Positions 1-7,628 of a stretch of DNA of 64,000 nt are shown piece after piece; position 1 is the stretch's first letter, and each line of letters opens with the position of its first letter. Made by a program: the position numbers and the translations under genes. The DNA is from Bacillus luti. GTDB lineage: Bacteria > Bacillota > Bacilli > Bacillales > Bacillaceae_G. Under the pieces are notes generated by a model. That model had not been told where the DNA came from, did not search any database, and saw only the letters and a program-made list of their open reading frames with translations. The stretch covers positions 124,001 through 188,000 of the forward strand of contig NZ_MACI01000069.1 of NCBI RefSeq assembly GCF_001884105.1. Direction: 5' to 3'.

Positions 1-283
1 AGACCGTTTATCCCCACTGCAAGGCATTCTTCTTTTTTATTTTATTCTTCGCCTTCAAAATCACGTAGGCTATCGAGCAATCATGTAAAAGACAAACAGG
101 ATAAGTGGGAATCTTCCATTTCCTCTTCTTCGTGGGTATTGAATTGTTTTCAAACGCTAGAAAATGCAGGACACATTGTAATCCGATTTCTACAGTCGTT
201 AAACGTATGTAGTTAAAATTTTAGACGATAATAGCAAAAAGACAAGCTATGAATATGATAATAAAAAAAGGAGATGTTGAAAA

Positions 284-1093
284 ATGGGTTACATTGTAGA
301 TATTTCGAAATGGAATGGCGATATTAACTGGGATGTAGCAGCACCACAATTAGATTTCGTAATTGCACGTGTGCAAGACGGTTCAAATTATGTAGATCCT
401 CTATATAAAAATTATGTACAAGCAATGAAAGCGAGAAATCTTCCATTTGGTAACTATGCATTTTGCCGTTTCGTTTCAGTAGAAGATGCGAAAGTAGAAG
501 CACGTAATTTTTGGAACCGTGGGGATAAAAGTGCTACGGTTTGGGCTGCAGATGTTGAAGTGAAAACGATGGACGATATGCGAACAGGTACACAAGCTTT
601 TATCGACGAATTACGCCGATTAGGTGCTAAGAAAGTTGGTTTATATGTTGGTCATCATATGTATGAACCTTTTGGCATGGCAAATGTGAAATGTGACTTT
701 GTATGGATTCCGAGATATGGGGGAAATAAGCCGGCGTATCCATGTGACCTTTGGCAGTACACTGAAACAGGGAATGTTCCTGGCATCGGTAAATGTGACC
801 TTAATTCACTCATAGGAAATAAACCTCTATCTTGGTTTACTGGAACAGTACAACAACCAGTACAACCTGTGCAAGTACAAGCAAATAAACAAAACATCAT
901 CCAATCTGGAGCTTTTTCACCATATGAAACGCCTGATGTTATGGGAGCATTAACTTCTTTAAAGATGACAGCTAAGTTCGTTTTACAATCGGATGGATTA
1001 ACATACTTCATTTCTGATCCAACTTCAGACACGCAATTGAATGCGATGAAAGATTATCTTGAGCGTAAAAAATGGTGGTATAAAGTAATATAA
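284..1093 (+). CDS. GH25 lysozyme, PlyB-like endolysin
   Basis: This is a peptidoglycan muramidase of glycoside hydrolase family 25 that cuts the MurNAc-GlcNAc bond. The catalytic domain spans about residues 3-185. D6 (in DISKWN), D90 and E92 (in AADVEV) and D172 sit where the acidic residues of the Bacillus phage lysin PlyB are known to be. [10 protein letters not shown] linker leads to a C-terminal wall-binding domain (about 200-269) of the type found in Bacillus amidase lysins. There is no signal peptide, as expected for a holin-dependent phage lysin. The start has GGAG about 10 nt upstream. No holin or other phage gene is next to it, so it looks like a domesticated or orphan lysin. Confidence 0.9.
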   Translation: MGYIVDISKWNGDINWDVAAPQLDFVIARVQDGSNYVDPLYKNYVQAMKARNLPFGNYAFCRFVSVEDAKVEARNFWNRGDKSATVWAADVEVKTMDDMRTGTQAFIDELRRLGAKKVGLYVGHHMYEPFGMANVKCDFVWIPRYGGNKPAYPCDLWQYTETGNVPGIGKCDLNSLIGNKPLSWFTGTVQQPVQPVQVQANKQNIIQSGAFSPYETPDVMGALTSLKMTAKFVLQSDGLTYFISDPTSDTQLNAMKDYLERKKWWYKVI

Positions 1094-1338
1094 TAATCGA
1101 AGTTTATACCATAGAGCATAATCCACCTAAAAAAATAGCTTCGTATAGAAGGTAAAATAGTATTCTCTTCGAAATGTACCCTCTTATATGTACAAAATAT
1201 ATTTTCTATGTATAAAATAATAGATTATAAGTAATTGTTTTGTGGAAAACCCAAAAAATGGTAGTGTTCATTAAAGATGATATATGTTCTCTAAATCTTA
1301 AAACTAGACAAGTACACAAGCCCTTCTATTATTTTAAA

Positions 1339-1347
1339 CATAGAATA
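1339..1347 (+). promoter_or_regulatory. possible sigma-K type -10 element
   Basis: The string CATAGAATA fits the CATAnnnTA -10 pattern of late mother-cell (sigma-K) promoters and lies about 30 nt upstream of the cysteine-rich repeat gene. The expected AC-type -35 element at the right spacing is not convincing, so this is only a hint. Confidence 0.3.
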
Positions 1348-1378
1348 TAATGAATTCTATTTAGGAGGAAGTATATTC

Positions 1379-1627
1379 ATGGGGAATCATTGTCATTGTA
1401 GACGTTCATTTTGGGATGGTTTAATGTTTGGAGGATGTCAATGCAGGAATTGTCATACATGCAGTTGCAAAGAGAAACCGAAATGCAATTGTGAAAAGTG
1501 TAGTTGCAAGGAGAAACCGAAGTGTGATTGTGAAGAGTGTAAGTGTAAAGAGAAACCGAAGTGTGATTGTGAAGAGTGTAAGCATAAAGAGAAACCGAAA
1601 TGCCATTGTAAACATGAAGGATACTAG
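1379..1627 (+). CDS. cysteine-rich repeat protein, 82 aa
   Basis: This is a small protein of unknown function. It contains 20 cysteines in 82 residues, arranged as a short head with CHC and CQCRNC motifs followed by four tandem 13-residue units of pattern C-x-C-K-E-K-P-K-C-x-C-x-x. It has no signal peptide or membrane segment. AGGAGG sits 8 nt before the ATG, and a clear hairpin terminator follows directly, so it is a real single-gene unit. Closely spaced CxC pairs suggest metal (zinc or copper) binding or disulfide cross-linking. A spore coat or exosporium role is possible given the sigma-K-like -10 upstream, but this is inference. The last unit has one Cys replaced by His. Confidence 0.75.
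   Translation: MGNHCHCRRSFWDGLMFGGCQCRNCHTCSCKEKPKCNCEKCSCKEKPKCDCEECKCKEKPKCDCEECKHKEKPKCHCKHEGY
1460..1615 (+). repeat. four tandem 39-bp coding repeats
   Basis: Four in-frame 39-bp units encode the CxCKEKPKCxCxx repeat. Units 2 and 3 are nearly identical at DNA level (both carry the AAACCGAAGTGTGATTGTGAAGAG core), which suggests recent unit duplication and likely copy-number variation between strains. Confidence 0.9.
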
Positions 1628-1633
1628 TAAAAA

Positions 1634-1659
1634 AGAGTACGCAAAGTACTCTTTTTTTA
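1634..1659 (+). terminator. terminator after cysteine-rich gene
   Basis: AGAGTAC and GTACTCT form a stem around GCAAA, followed by a T run. The upstream A run makes it usable from the opposite strand as well, where it would serve the convergent gene at 1665. Confidence 0.85.
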
Positions 1660-1664
1660 TTAGT

Positions 1665-2117
1665 TTATATTCCATTTTGAACTGATTTTTTTTCAATTTC
1701 CCATGAATCTTTCTTTTTAATTTTTATAGATACATAAGATCCGTTAGATTCTTGATAAAAGATATAACCATTATTCGATTTCACATATGTTAATGGTTCA
1801 CCTATGCAATCTCGTGAACAAGACGTATTAATTAGTTCGATTAATGATAGATTACTTGGATCAGTCTTACTTGTATCTATAAGGGTATCGAGATTTGTTT
1901 TACGAAACCCTTGTAAATTTATATTAAAATTTTTTTCGATTTCCCCAGTACCGTTCGTATTTATTACTTCGGCGGAGTTTTTCTTTTCGAGAAGAAAACC
2001 ACTTGTATAAAGGAATTTTGTATATCCTATCCAGGTGATTAAAATGATTATCAAAAATATACTTGCTGTTCTAAGTTTGCGGAGCCGTTTGCTTACAATT
2101 GTTTCTGAGTATTTCAT
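1665..2117 (-). CDS. membrane-anchored hypothetical protein, 150 aa
   Basis: I do not recognise this family. A basic N-terminus (SKRLRKLR) precedes one hydrophobic segment at about residues 17-38 (SIFLIIILITWIGY...). The rest is a hydrophilic, Asn/Lys-rich domain that would face outside the membrane, with a CSRDC pair near residue 99. The layout fits a type II single-pass or uncleaved-signal protein. It is convergent with the cysteine-rich gene and shares its terminator region. No function can be inferred. Confidence 0.65.
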   Translation of the reverse strand: MKYSETIVSKRLRKLRTASIFLIIILITWIGYTKFLYTSGFLLEKKNSAEVINTNGTGEIEKNFNINLQGFRKTNLDTLIDTSKTDPSNLSLIELINTSCSRDCIGEPLTYVKSNNGYIFYQESNGSYVSIKIKKKDSWEIEKKSVQNGI

Positions 2118-2209
2118 TCAGTCTAATCCTCCAATGTTTTTTTATTTAAAGTATGCCTGGACACATATATTTAGAAGAGGATGAAAGGGAACGAACGGGT
2201 TCTTGATTC

Positions 2210-2247
2210 AAAAAAGAAAGCATCCAGTATGAGATGCTTTCTTTTTT
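2210..2247 (-). terminator. bidirectional hairpin terminator
   Basis: AAAAAAGAAAGCATC pairs perfectly with GATGCTTTCTTTTTT around an 8-nt loop. It lies beyond the 3' end of the minus-strand gene at 2260-2616, with T runs available on both strands. Confidence 0.85.
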
Positions 2248-2259
2248 GAATATTTTCTG

Positions 2260-2616
2260 CTATCTGTTAGTTACTTGTTTCATAAGTGGCCTTATTTCTT
2301 TCACAGGAGGCTTTTTATCATATGCATCAACGTAAGAAAAATAATAATTTAAGTTTCTAAGAAGGCCTTTTCCTATTTTTGCGCTTAAGAAGGGGAATAC
2401 TTGTCCCGTATAATCATCGAGGGATTTACAATAATATTTTTCATCTAAATATATACTGTATTTACACGTTAGTTCTACTAATGGGTTGCCTTCATCATCA
2501 AATACTTCCTTAGAATCAATAATGTCTATTAATGCGAATTTTTCATTCAAATAAACTTTCTTTTTTTTCTCGTGCTTATTTGTGAGAATAAATACGAGAC
2601 CAATGGCGTTAATCAA
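2260..2616 (-). CDS. hypothetical protein, 118 aa
   Basis: I do not recognise this protein. The first residues (MINAIGLVFILTN) are weakly hydrophobic and are followed by a KHEKKKK basic patch. The remainder is a mixed alpha/beta sequence rich in Tyr and Lys (CKYSIYLDEKYYCKSLDDYTG). An AGGAGG-type ribosome site precedes the ATG and a strong hairpin terminator follows, so it is probably expressed as a single gene. Confidence 0.6.
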   Translation of the reverse strand: MINAIGLVFILTNKHEKKKKVYLNEKFALIDIIDSKEVFDDEGNPLVELTCKYSIYLDEKYYCKSLDDYTGQVFPFLSAKIGKGLLRNLNYYFSYVDAYDKKPPVKEIRPLMKQVTNR

Positions 2617-2710
2617 ACTATGTCCTCCTATAAAAAACGGATATTAATAAAATATATCGATATAAGCTAAATGTAAAGAGTCTATGTGAAATATCATGAA
2701 TAGAAAACGT

Positions 2711-2744
2711 AATAAGCCGATTTGTTTTTTCAAATCGGCTTATT
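2711..2744 (-). terminator. terminator after helical protein gene
   Basis: AATAAGCCGATTTG and CAAATCGGCTTATT form a perfect 14-bp stem around TTTTTT, just past the 3' end of the minus-strand gene at 2746. Confidence 0.85.
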
Positions 2745-2745
2745 A

Positions 2746-3369
2746 TTATTGAAATACTTGCGGGAATTGTTTTACGATTGCGTTTGTTATCATGTCTGCC
2801 ATTTCTAATGCTTCTTTTTCAATTTTATCGTACAGTTTTACTCCTGCTTCATAATCTTTATTTAAGAAGGAAAGTGCTTCTGCTTTCGTTAGTGCTAAAT
2901 GTTCATAGAACATTTTTCTAAATTCCTCTTTTTCTATATATGGGTTGATGCCAGAAAGAAACGCAACAATCTCGTCCCCGTTAGCGTACCATTTTTTCTC
3001 TATCGCGGCAGCGGCATTTTGATCACCAGCTTTTGCAGCTTTAACAAGATCAGCGGCGATTACTAAATGATCTTTAATTAATGCACTATATTTTTTTACT
3101 GCATCCTCACCATAGAATGGTTCAAGGGATAGTCCCATGTGTGTTGCGTTTTGTAGAAGCCGTCCAACTGAAACGCTAACATCTGGTAAATTAAAGACAA
3201 TACTTATAATCGCTAATCTCGTCCAAGCGACATGTTGTTCCCATAATGAACGCATATAACCTTTTAAAAAGTTCTCATTTTTACTAATTCGGTAATTACG
3301 TACGGATACATCAAAGTTTACATAAGGGTTATGATAGGGGGAGTAATATGATTGCCAATAGGTATACAT
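2746..3369 (-). CDS. helical hypothetical protein, 207 aa
   Basis: No catalytic motif is visible. After a Tyr/Pro-rich N-terminus (YTYWQSYYSPYHNPY), the protein reads as a chain of amphipathic helices, including SLWEQHVAWTRLAIISI and EHLALTKAEALSFLNKDY. The pattern of conserved Glu and His in helices is reminiscent of four-helix metal- or haem-binding bundles, but that is inference. I recall that relatives have sometimes been named acetylglutamate kinase; nothing here resembles an amino-acid kinase. The start at 3369 is preferred over one eight codons upstream because GGAGTG lies 10 nt before it. A structured region lies upstream of the gene (3517-3728). Confidence 0.7.
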   Translation of the reverse strand: MYTYWQSYYSPYHNPYVNFDVSVRNYRISKNENFLKGYMRSLWEQHVAWTRLAIISIVFNLPDVSVSVGRLLQNATHMGLSLEPFYGEDAVKKYSALIKDHLVIAADLVKAAKAGDQNAAAAIEKKWYANGDEIVAFLSGINPYIEKEEFRKMFYEHLALTKAEALSFLNKDYEAGVKLYDKIEKEALEMADMITNAIVKQFPQVFQ

Positions 3370-3516
3370 AAGTAGTAACACTCCTTTGAACATGTATATC
3401 TCAAAGTATGATGAAATTTATTTTTTAGTTACGTGTCCTAGATTTTTTTCGAAAATTACATAAGCGGAAGGTTGAAAGTGGATTTGTGGTATATGCGGAT
3501 TAATTGAATATGAAGT

Positions 3517-3728
3517 AAAAGAGGCTCTGCAAGGGAAGTTGCAGAGCCTCAAAAGGGTATTGCCGAGATGTCGGACTCGACTACGTAATAATACCATAAA
3601 ATTTTTTTGAAAAAACCTGGTAAATCCGTCCAAATGAATGACGTAACACTTTAATAAAGTGAAAAGGAGCTGCTTCCCGCGGCAACCCCCTTTCACTAGA
3701 TAATGTTGATGAGTAAAAACTCATCTAG
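3517..3728 (-). other. multi-hairpin region, candidate leader or ncRNA
   Basis: This non-coding stretch lies upstream of the minus-strand gene at 2746-3369. Read on the minus strand it contains a CTAGATGAGT/ACTCATCTAG hairpin (3696-3728), a long imperfect stem (3658-3697) that includes GGGTTGCCGCGGG, a CACTTTA/TAAAGTG palindrome (3647-3661) and a CCGA/TCGG mini-hairpin (3563-3574). It ends in a 12-bp GAGGCTCTGCAA stem (3521-3550) followed by TTTT, which looks like an intrinsic terminator. The layout would suit a terminator-controlled leader or an independent small RNA. It does not match a riboswitch class that I can recognise. Confidence 0.45.
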
Positions 3729-4056
3729 AGTACCTTTATAGTAACAAGTAAAAATAGTTTTGTGTATTGAGAAAAAAAGAATTACATAATTAGACGTAAA
3801 GAATTTATATTTAAAATTTTTTCGATTATTATCATTTGTTGCGATTAGATTATGTTTATAAAATGTAGAAAAGATTTGTATGCGAGACTAAGGTGTACCG
3901 AAATATGTGATTATTAAAAAGACCTGCTAACGTAAGCAGGTCAACTTAAGGGGTTTATTCAACAGATTATTCTATATGTTAACAACTGTATTGGAGTAAG
4001 TCTATAAGTTTTATATTGAGAAAATTTATATGAATTATATATTTTTTGCACATGTA
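3729..4056. other. intergenic, A+T-rich, no gene seen
   Basis: This is a very A+T-rich stretch with stops in all frames. The only feature seen is the hairpin at 3921-3942. Confidence 0.6.
3921..3942 (-). terminator. hairpin terminator, minus strand
   Basis: GACCTGCT and AGCAGGTC flank a 6-nt loop. On the minus strand the stem is followed by TTTTTAATAAT. It would end transcription of the small gene at 4057-4218. Confidence 0.7.
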
Positions 4057-4218
4057 TTATCGTCTAAAAAGTTGAAGTAGAAAGTTACATACCTTCCTAT
4101 ACGAAAATAATGGCTGATATTTATAATATGATTCATATTTCCACGCATCATTATTAGAGAATTGGAATTTATTCGTTACTGTTTTATGTTTGATGGAACT
4201 AATATTACGATGCTTCAT
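4057..4218 (-). CDS. small hypothetical protein, 53 aa
   Basis: This short basic protein starts MKHRNISSIKHKT. The start is set by AGGAGG 6 nt upstream, and a minus-strand hairpin terminator lies about 115 nt past the stop. The sequence is rich in Lys, Tyr and Asn (WKYESYYKYQPLFSYRK) and ends FLLQLFRR. No family is recognised. Coding status rests on the ribosome site and terminator, so it is moderately sure. Confidence 0.5.
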   Translation of the reverse strand: MKHRNISSIKHKTVTNKFQFSNNDAWKYESYYKYQPLFSYRKVCNFLLQLFRR

Positions 4219-4479
4219 ATAGTAACCTCCTGAATTTATACGTATACGATTAGTAGTATTCAAGGAAGGAGAAGAAAATGAATATTTAAATTGAAATTCT
4301 TTCTTTTTGTATATTGAATATGCGTCGTAGCTGTTAGGAGACGTAGAATGTAACTAAACATCTATGTTCATTAATATATAATACGAAAAGGAATAAGCAT
4401 GTATTCATTACTTTCAAGTCACATAAGTGATGATATAATAGGGATAGATGAAAGATAAAGAAAAGCAGGTGAATCTTTT

Positions 4480-6597
4480 TTGTTTACAAAAGCACAAGAA
4501 CTTTTAGCGACTTACTTCGGTTATTCGTCATTCCGAAGAGGGCAAGATGAAACAATTAAAAATGTATTAGATGGGAAAGATACAGTTTGTATTATGCCTA
4601 CGGGTGGTGGGAAATCAATTTGTTATCAAATTCCCGCATTAGTATTTGAAGGAACGACGTTAGTAATATCACCTTTGATATCACTTATGAAAGATCAAGT
4701 AGATACGTTAGTACAAAATGGTATTTCCGCTACGTATATTAATAGTTCTCTTTCTATTACAGAAGCAAATCAACGAATTCAATTAGCAAAACAAGGACAT
4801 TACAAGTTGCTTTATGTTGCTCCTGAGCGTCTTGATTCAATGGAGTTTGTTGACCAACTGATCGATATGAAAATCCCGATGATTGCGATTGATGAGGCAC
4901 ACTGTATATCGCAGTGGGGTCATGATTTCCGCCCGAGTTATTTACATATACATCGTATACTAGATTACCTTCCAGAAAAGCCGCTTGTTTTAGCATTAAC
5001 TGCAACGGCAACACCACAAGTACGTGAGGATATTTGTAACACGCTTGAAATTAATCAAGAAAATACAATTATGACAACGTTTGAGCGTGAGAACTTATCG
5101 TTTTCAGTTATTAAAGGACAGGATCGTAATACGTATTTAGCGGATTACATTCGCCAAAATCAAAAGGAATCTGGGATTATATATGCAGCTACTAGAAAAG
5201 TAGTCGATCAGTTGTATGAAGATTTAATGAAAGCCGGAGTTTCGGTGTCAAAATATCACGCTGGTATGAGTGACCATGATCGAAATGAGCAGCAAGAACT
5301 CTTTTTACGAGATGAAGTCAGTGTAATGGTAGCAACATCTGCATTCGGTATGGGGATTGATAAATCGAATATTCGTTACGTTATTCATTATCAGCTACCA
5401 AAAAATATGGAAAGTTACTATCAAGAAGCAGGACGTGCTGGTCGTGACGGATTAGATAGTGCATGTATATTGTTATATTCTTCGCAAGATGTGCAAGTAC
5501 AACGCTTTTTAATTGATCAATCAACGGGAGAATCACGTTTTTCAAATGAACTTGAAAAATTACAAAACATGACCGATTACTGTCATACCGAACAATGTTT
5601 ACAATCATTTATTTTGCAATACTTTGGAGAAGAACCGAAAGAAGATTGTGGACGCTGTGGTAATTGTACGGACGATCGTGAGAGCATCGATGTGACAAGA
5701 GAATCACAGATGGTGTTATCTTGCATGATTAGAACGAACCAAAGATTCGGAAAGCAAATGATTGCACAAGTTTTAACAGGATCAAAAAATAAGAAAGTCA
5801 TTGAATTTAATTTTCATACTTTACCAACTTACGGTCTTTTATCAAACCGTAGTGTAAAAGAGGTAAGTGAGTTTATTGAGTTTTTAATTTCAGACGAGTT
5901 AATTGCAGTCGAACATGGCACTTATCCGACATTAAAGGTCACAGAAAAAGGGAAAGAAGTATTACTTGGTAAAGAGAATGTGTTACGTAAAGAACGAGTA
6001 GAGACAAGACAAATTGTCCAAGACCATCCATTATTTGAAGTGCTTCGTGAAGTTCGTAAAGAAATTGCGCAAGGAGAAGGTGTGCCGCCGTTTGTAATTT
6101 TCTCTGATCAAACGTTAAAAGATATGTGTGTAAAAATGCCGCAAAGTGACTCTGAACTTCTAACTGTAAAAGGAATTGGAGAACACAAACTTGTGAAGTA
6201 CGGTTCTCACTTTTTACAAGCAGTTCAACAATTTATTGAGGAAAATCCAAACTATGCGGAAACAATTAAGACAGAAGTTGTTTCAGAGCGTAAGAAGCCA
6301 GGAAAAGCTTCAGCTAATTCCCATTTAGAAACGTATGAAATGTATAAACAAGGTATTGACCTAAATGAAATTGCGAAAGAGCGTGGGTTATCGAGACAAA
6401 CGATTGAAAATCACTTAATTCGTTCTTTTGAAGATGGTATGGAAGTAGACTGGAATAGTTTCGTTCCGAAAGAGTATGAATCTCTAATTGAAAATGCTGT
6501 ACAAAATGCAGAAGGCGGTTTGAAGTCGATTAAAGAACAACTTCCAGGTGAAGTGAGTTACTTTATGATTCGTGCCTATTTACAAATAAGAAAGTAG
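4480..6597 (+). CDS. recQ: ATP-dependent DNA helicase RecQ
   Basis: This is a 3'-5' superfamily 2 helicase for recombination and replication-fork repair. Walker A is TGGGKS (residues 41-46) and the DEAH box is at 138-141, inside AIDEAHCISQWGHDFRP. Motif VI reads QEAGRAGRDG. The RQC zinc site follows as CHTEQC...CGRCGNC (about 370-398). An HRDC domain lies near 510-590. A C-terminal winged/HTH segment (LNEIAKERGLSRQTIENHLIRSF) completes the 705-residue protein, so it carries the full long RecQ architecture rather than a RecS-like short form. The start is TTG, preceded by GCAGGTGA. The next gene begins 25 nt downstream. Confidence 0.95.
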   Translation: MFTKAQELLATYFGYSSFRRGQDETIKNVLDGKDTVCIMPTGGGKSICYQIPALVFEGTTLVISPLISLMKDQVDTLVQNGISATYINSSLSITEANQRIQLAKQGHYKLLYVAPERLDSMEFVDQLIDMKIPMIAIDEAHCISQWGHDFRPSYLHIHRILDYLPEKPLVLALTATATPQVREDICNTLEINQENTIMTTFERENLSFSVIKGQDRNTYLADYIRQNQKESGIIYAATRKVVDQLYEDLMKAGVSVSKYHAGMSDHDRNEQQELFLRDEVSVMVATSAFGMGIDKSNIRYVIHYQLPKNMESYYQEAGRAGRDGLDSACILLYSSQDVQVQRFLIDQSTGESRFSNELEKLQNMTDYCHTEQCLQSFILQYFGEEPKEDCGRCGNCTDDRESIDVTRESQMVLSCMIRTNQRFGKQMIAQVLTGSKNKKVIEFNFHTLPTYGLLSNRSVKEVSEFIEFLISDELIAVEHGTYPTLKVTEKGKEVLLGKENVLRKERVETRQIVQDHPLFEVLREVRKEIAQGEGVPPFVIFSDQTLKDMCVKMPQSDSELLTVKGIGEHKLVKYGSHFLQAVQQFIEENPNYAETIKTEVVSERKKPGKASANSHLETYEMYKQGIDLNEIAKERGLSRQTIENHLIRSFEDGMEVDWNSFVPKEYESLIENAVQNAEGGLKSIKEQLPGEVSYFMIRAYLQIRK

Positions 6598-6622
6598 AGA
6601 CATATAAAGGGGATAGGGATAT

Positions 6623-7006
6623 ATGCATCGTGTTTTCGTGTACGGCACGTTAAGAAGAGGACAAACGAATGCCCATTATATGCAAGGTGCGACATGCATC
6701 GTTGACATAGCATGGGCATATGGAAAATTATTTGATACAAACGAAGGGTATCCAGCGATGATTTGTTCACATGAAGAAAAGGTATATGGGGAAGTTTATG
6801 AAGTAAATGATGCCATTTTGAAAAAATTAGATGAACTTGAAGAATATACGGGTAACGCAGAGACTGATTTATATGATCGGATAACGAAAACAGTGTATAC
6901 TGCTGATAAGGAAATATATGCATATGTGTATATTGCTCAGGATAAACAGATGTTAAAGAAAAGTATTGATTCTGGGGATTGGCTCGTACATCAAAAAATA
7001 AAATAA
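6623..7006 (+). CDS. gamma-glutamylcyclotransferase-like protein
   Basis: This 127-residue protein belongs to the AIG2/GGCT fold. The N-terminal HRVFVYGTLRRGQTN holds the YGTLR substrate loop, and DELEEYTG carries the glutamate expected as general base. Family members release 5-oxoproline from gamma-glutamyl compounds, but the substrate here is unknown. It follows recQ closely and is probably co-transcribed with it. A hairpin terminator follows at 7027. Confidence 0.88.
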   Translation: MHRVFVYGTLRRGQTNAHYMQGATCIVDIAWAYGKLFDTNEGYPAMICSHEEKVYGEVYEVNDAILKKLDELEEYTGNAETDLYDRITKTVYTADKEIYAYVYIAQDKQMLKKSIDSGDWLVHQKIK

Positions 7007-7026
7007 AAATAGCTATGAAAAATTGG

Positions 7027-7066
7027 AAAACAGATAATGGAATAATTCATTATCTGTTTTTGTTTT
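7027..7066 (+). terminator. terminator after recQ/GGCT unit
   Basis: AAAACAGATAATG pairs with CATTATCTGTTTT around a 9-nt loop, followed by a T-rich tail. Confidence 0.85.
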
Positions 7067-7087
7067 ATTAATAATAAAAAGATAAAA

Positions 7088-7115
7088 TTGACAAAATATA
7101 AAGCGGTGTTATAAT
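7088..7115 (+). promoter_or_regulatory. sigma-A promoter of RHH regulator gene
   Basis: A consensus TTGACA (7088-7093) and a consensus TATAAT (7110-7115) are spaced by 16 nt, 55 nt upstream of the regulator start. The -10 lies inside the left arm of an inverted repeat. Confidence 0.85.
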
Positions 7116-7145
7116 GTTACTTTGTTATAAAGGTAACATTATAAC
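7108..7145 (+). promoter_or_regulatory. perfect 13-bp inverted repeat, likely operator
   Basis: GTTATAATGTTAC (7108-7120) and its exact reverse complement GTAACATTATAAC (7133-7145) flank a 12-nt spacer that itself holds a further GTTATAA. The left arm overlaps the -10 box and the right arm covers the transcription start region, the usual placement for repression. The natural ligand is the ribbon-helix-helix protein encoded 24 nt downstream. Confidence 0.75.
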
Positions 7146-7169
7146 ATTATGTGGTGAGGGTGTGTAATT

Positions 7170-7457
7170 ATGAAACAAAATACTGAACAAATAAATGAAA
7201 AAAACATAAAAATGAAAGTTGAACGTGTACAGACTGGAATTAGGATGGAAAAAAGAATGGTAAAAGTTTTGAAAGCGATGGCAGAATATCATGATATTTC
7301 ACTGGGTGTTCTTCTGGAAAGAATCGTTCTGCATTCATTTGAAAATAAACCAGTATTTAGCGATGAAAGTCTTGAAAAAGTGAAAGCTATAAAAGAAGTT
7401 TATGAAATGGATTATGGCCTTGAAATGAGTCGTCAGTGGAATGATTCGGATAACTAG
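7170..7457 (+). CDS. ribbon-helix-helix-type small regulator, 95 aa
   Basis: The sequence reads as a ribbon-helix-helix DNA-binding protein. A short strand VQTGIRMEKRMVK leads into the helices VLKAMAEYHDIS and LGVLLERIVLHSF, the typical spacing of CopG/Arc-like folds, after a 20-residue charged N-terminal tail. The C-terminal 30 residues are acidic. No toxin gene follows: the next gene is helD after its own promoter, so this is a solitary regulator rather than an obvious antitoxin. The strong promoter and the inverted repeat across it point to autorepression. Confidence 0.7.
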   Translation: MKQNTEQINEKNIKMKVERVQTGIRMEKRMVKVLKAMAEYHDISLGVLLERIVLHSFENKPVFSDESLEKVKAIKEVYEMDYGLEMSRQWNDSDN

Positions 7458-7552
7458 ACTGACTTAAAATTTCACTTTATTTTAGGATATCTTAAGTGAA
7501 AAAGTATATTTTTTATGCTTTTCTTTATTTCGGAAAATTCTCATTTTAACTA

Positions 7553-7582
7553 TTGACTTTATGAATGGATTTTTAATACAAT
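7553..7582 (+). promoter_or_regulatory. putative helD promoter
   Basis: TTGACT and TACAAT are separated by 18 nt and lie about 47 nt upstream of the helD start. Confidence 0.55.
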
Positions 7583-7628
7583 TATATTTCGACTGAAAAA
7601 ATTGGAACGGACAGGAGGGAATCATCAA

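Noticed and set aside
1421-1696. Long minus- and plus-frame shadows over the cysteine-rich gene
   Set aside because: The 39-bp repeats keep other frames open. Only the frame at 1379 has a ribosome site and terminator in the right places.
3418-3696. A 92-codon minus-strand open frame in the 3.4-3.7 kb gap
   Set aside because: It runs through the stable hairpins at 3521-3550 and 3658-3697, has no ribosome site and a composition unlike its neighbours. Structured non-coding DNA is a better explanation.
3658-3697. T-box riboswitch
   Set aside because: GGGTTGCCGCGGG is only partly like the T-box sequence. The order of elements is wrong, no specifier loop can be found, and the downstream gene is not an aminoacyl-tRNA or amino-acid gene.
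7170-7457. Toxin-antitoxin system
   Set aside because: The RHH protein would be a possible antitoxin, but the next gene is helD behind its own promoter and the previous one is a GGCT-like gene behind a terminator. No toxin-like gene is coupled.
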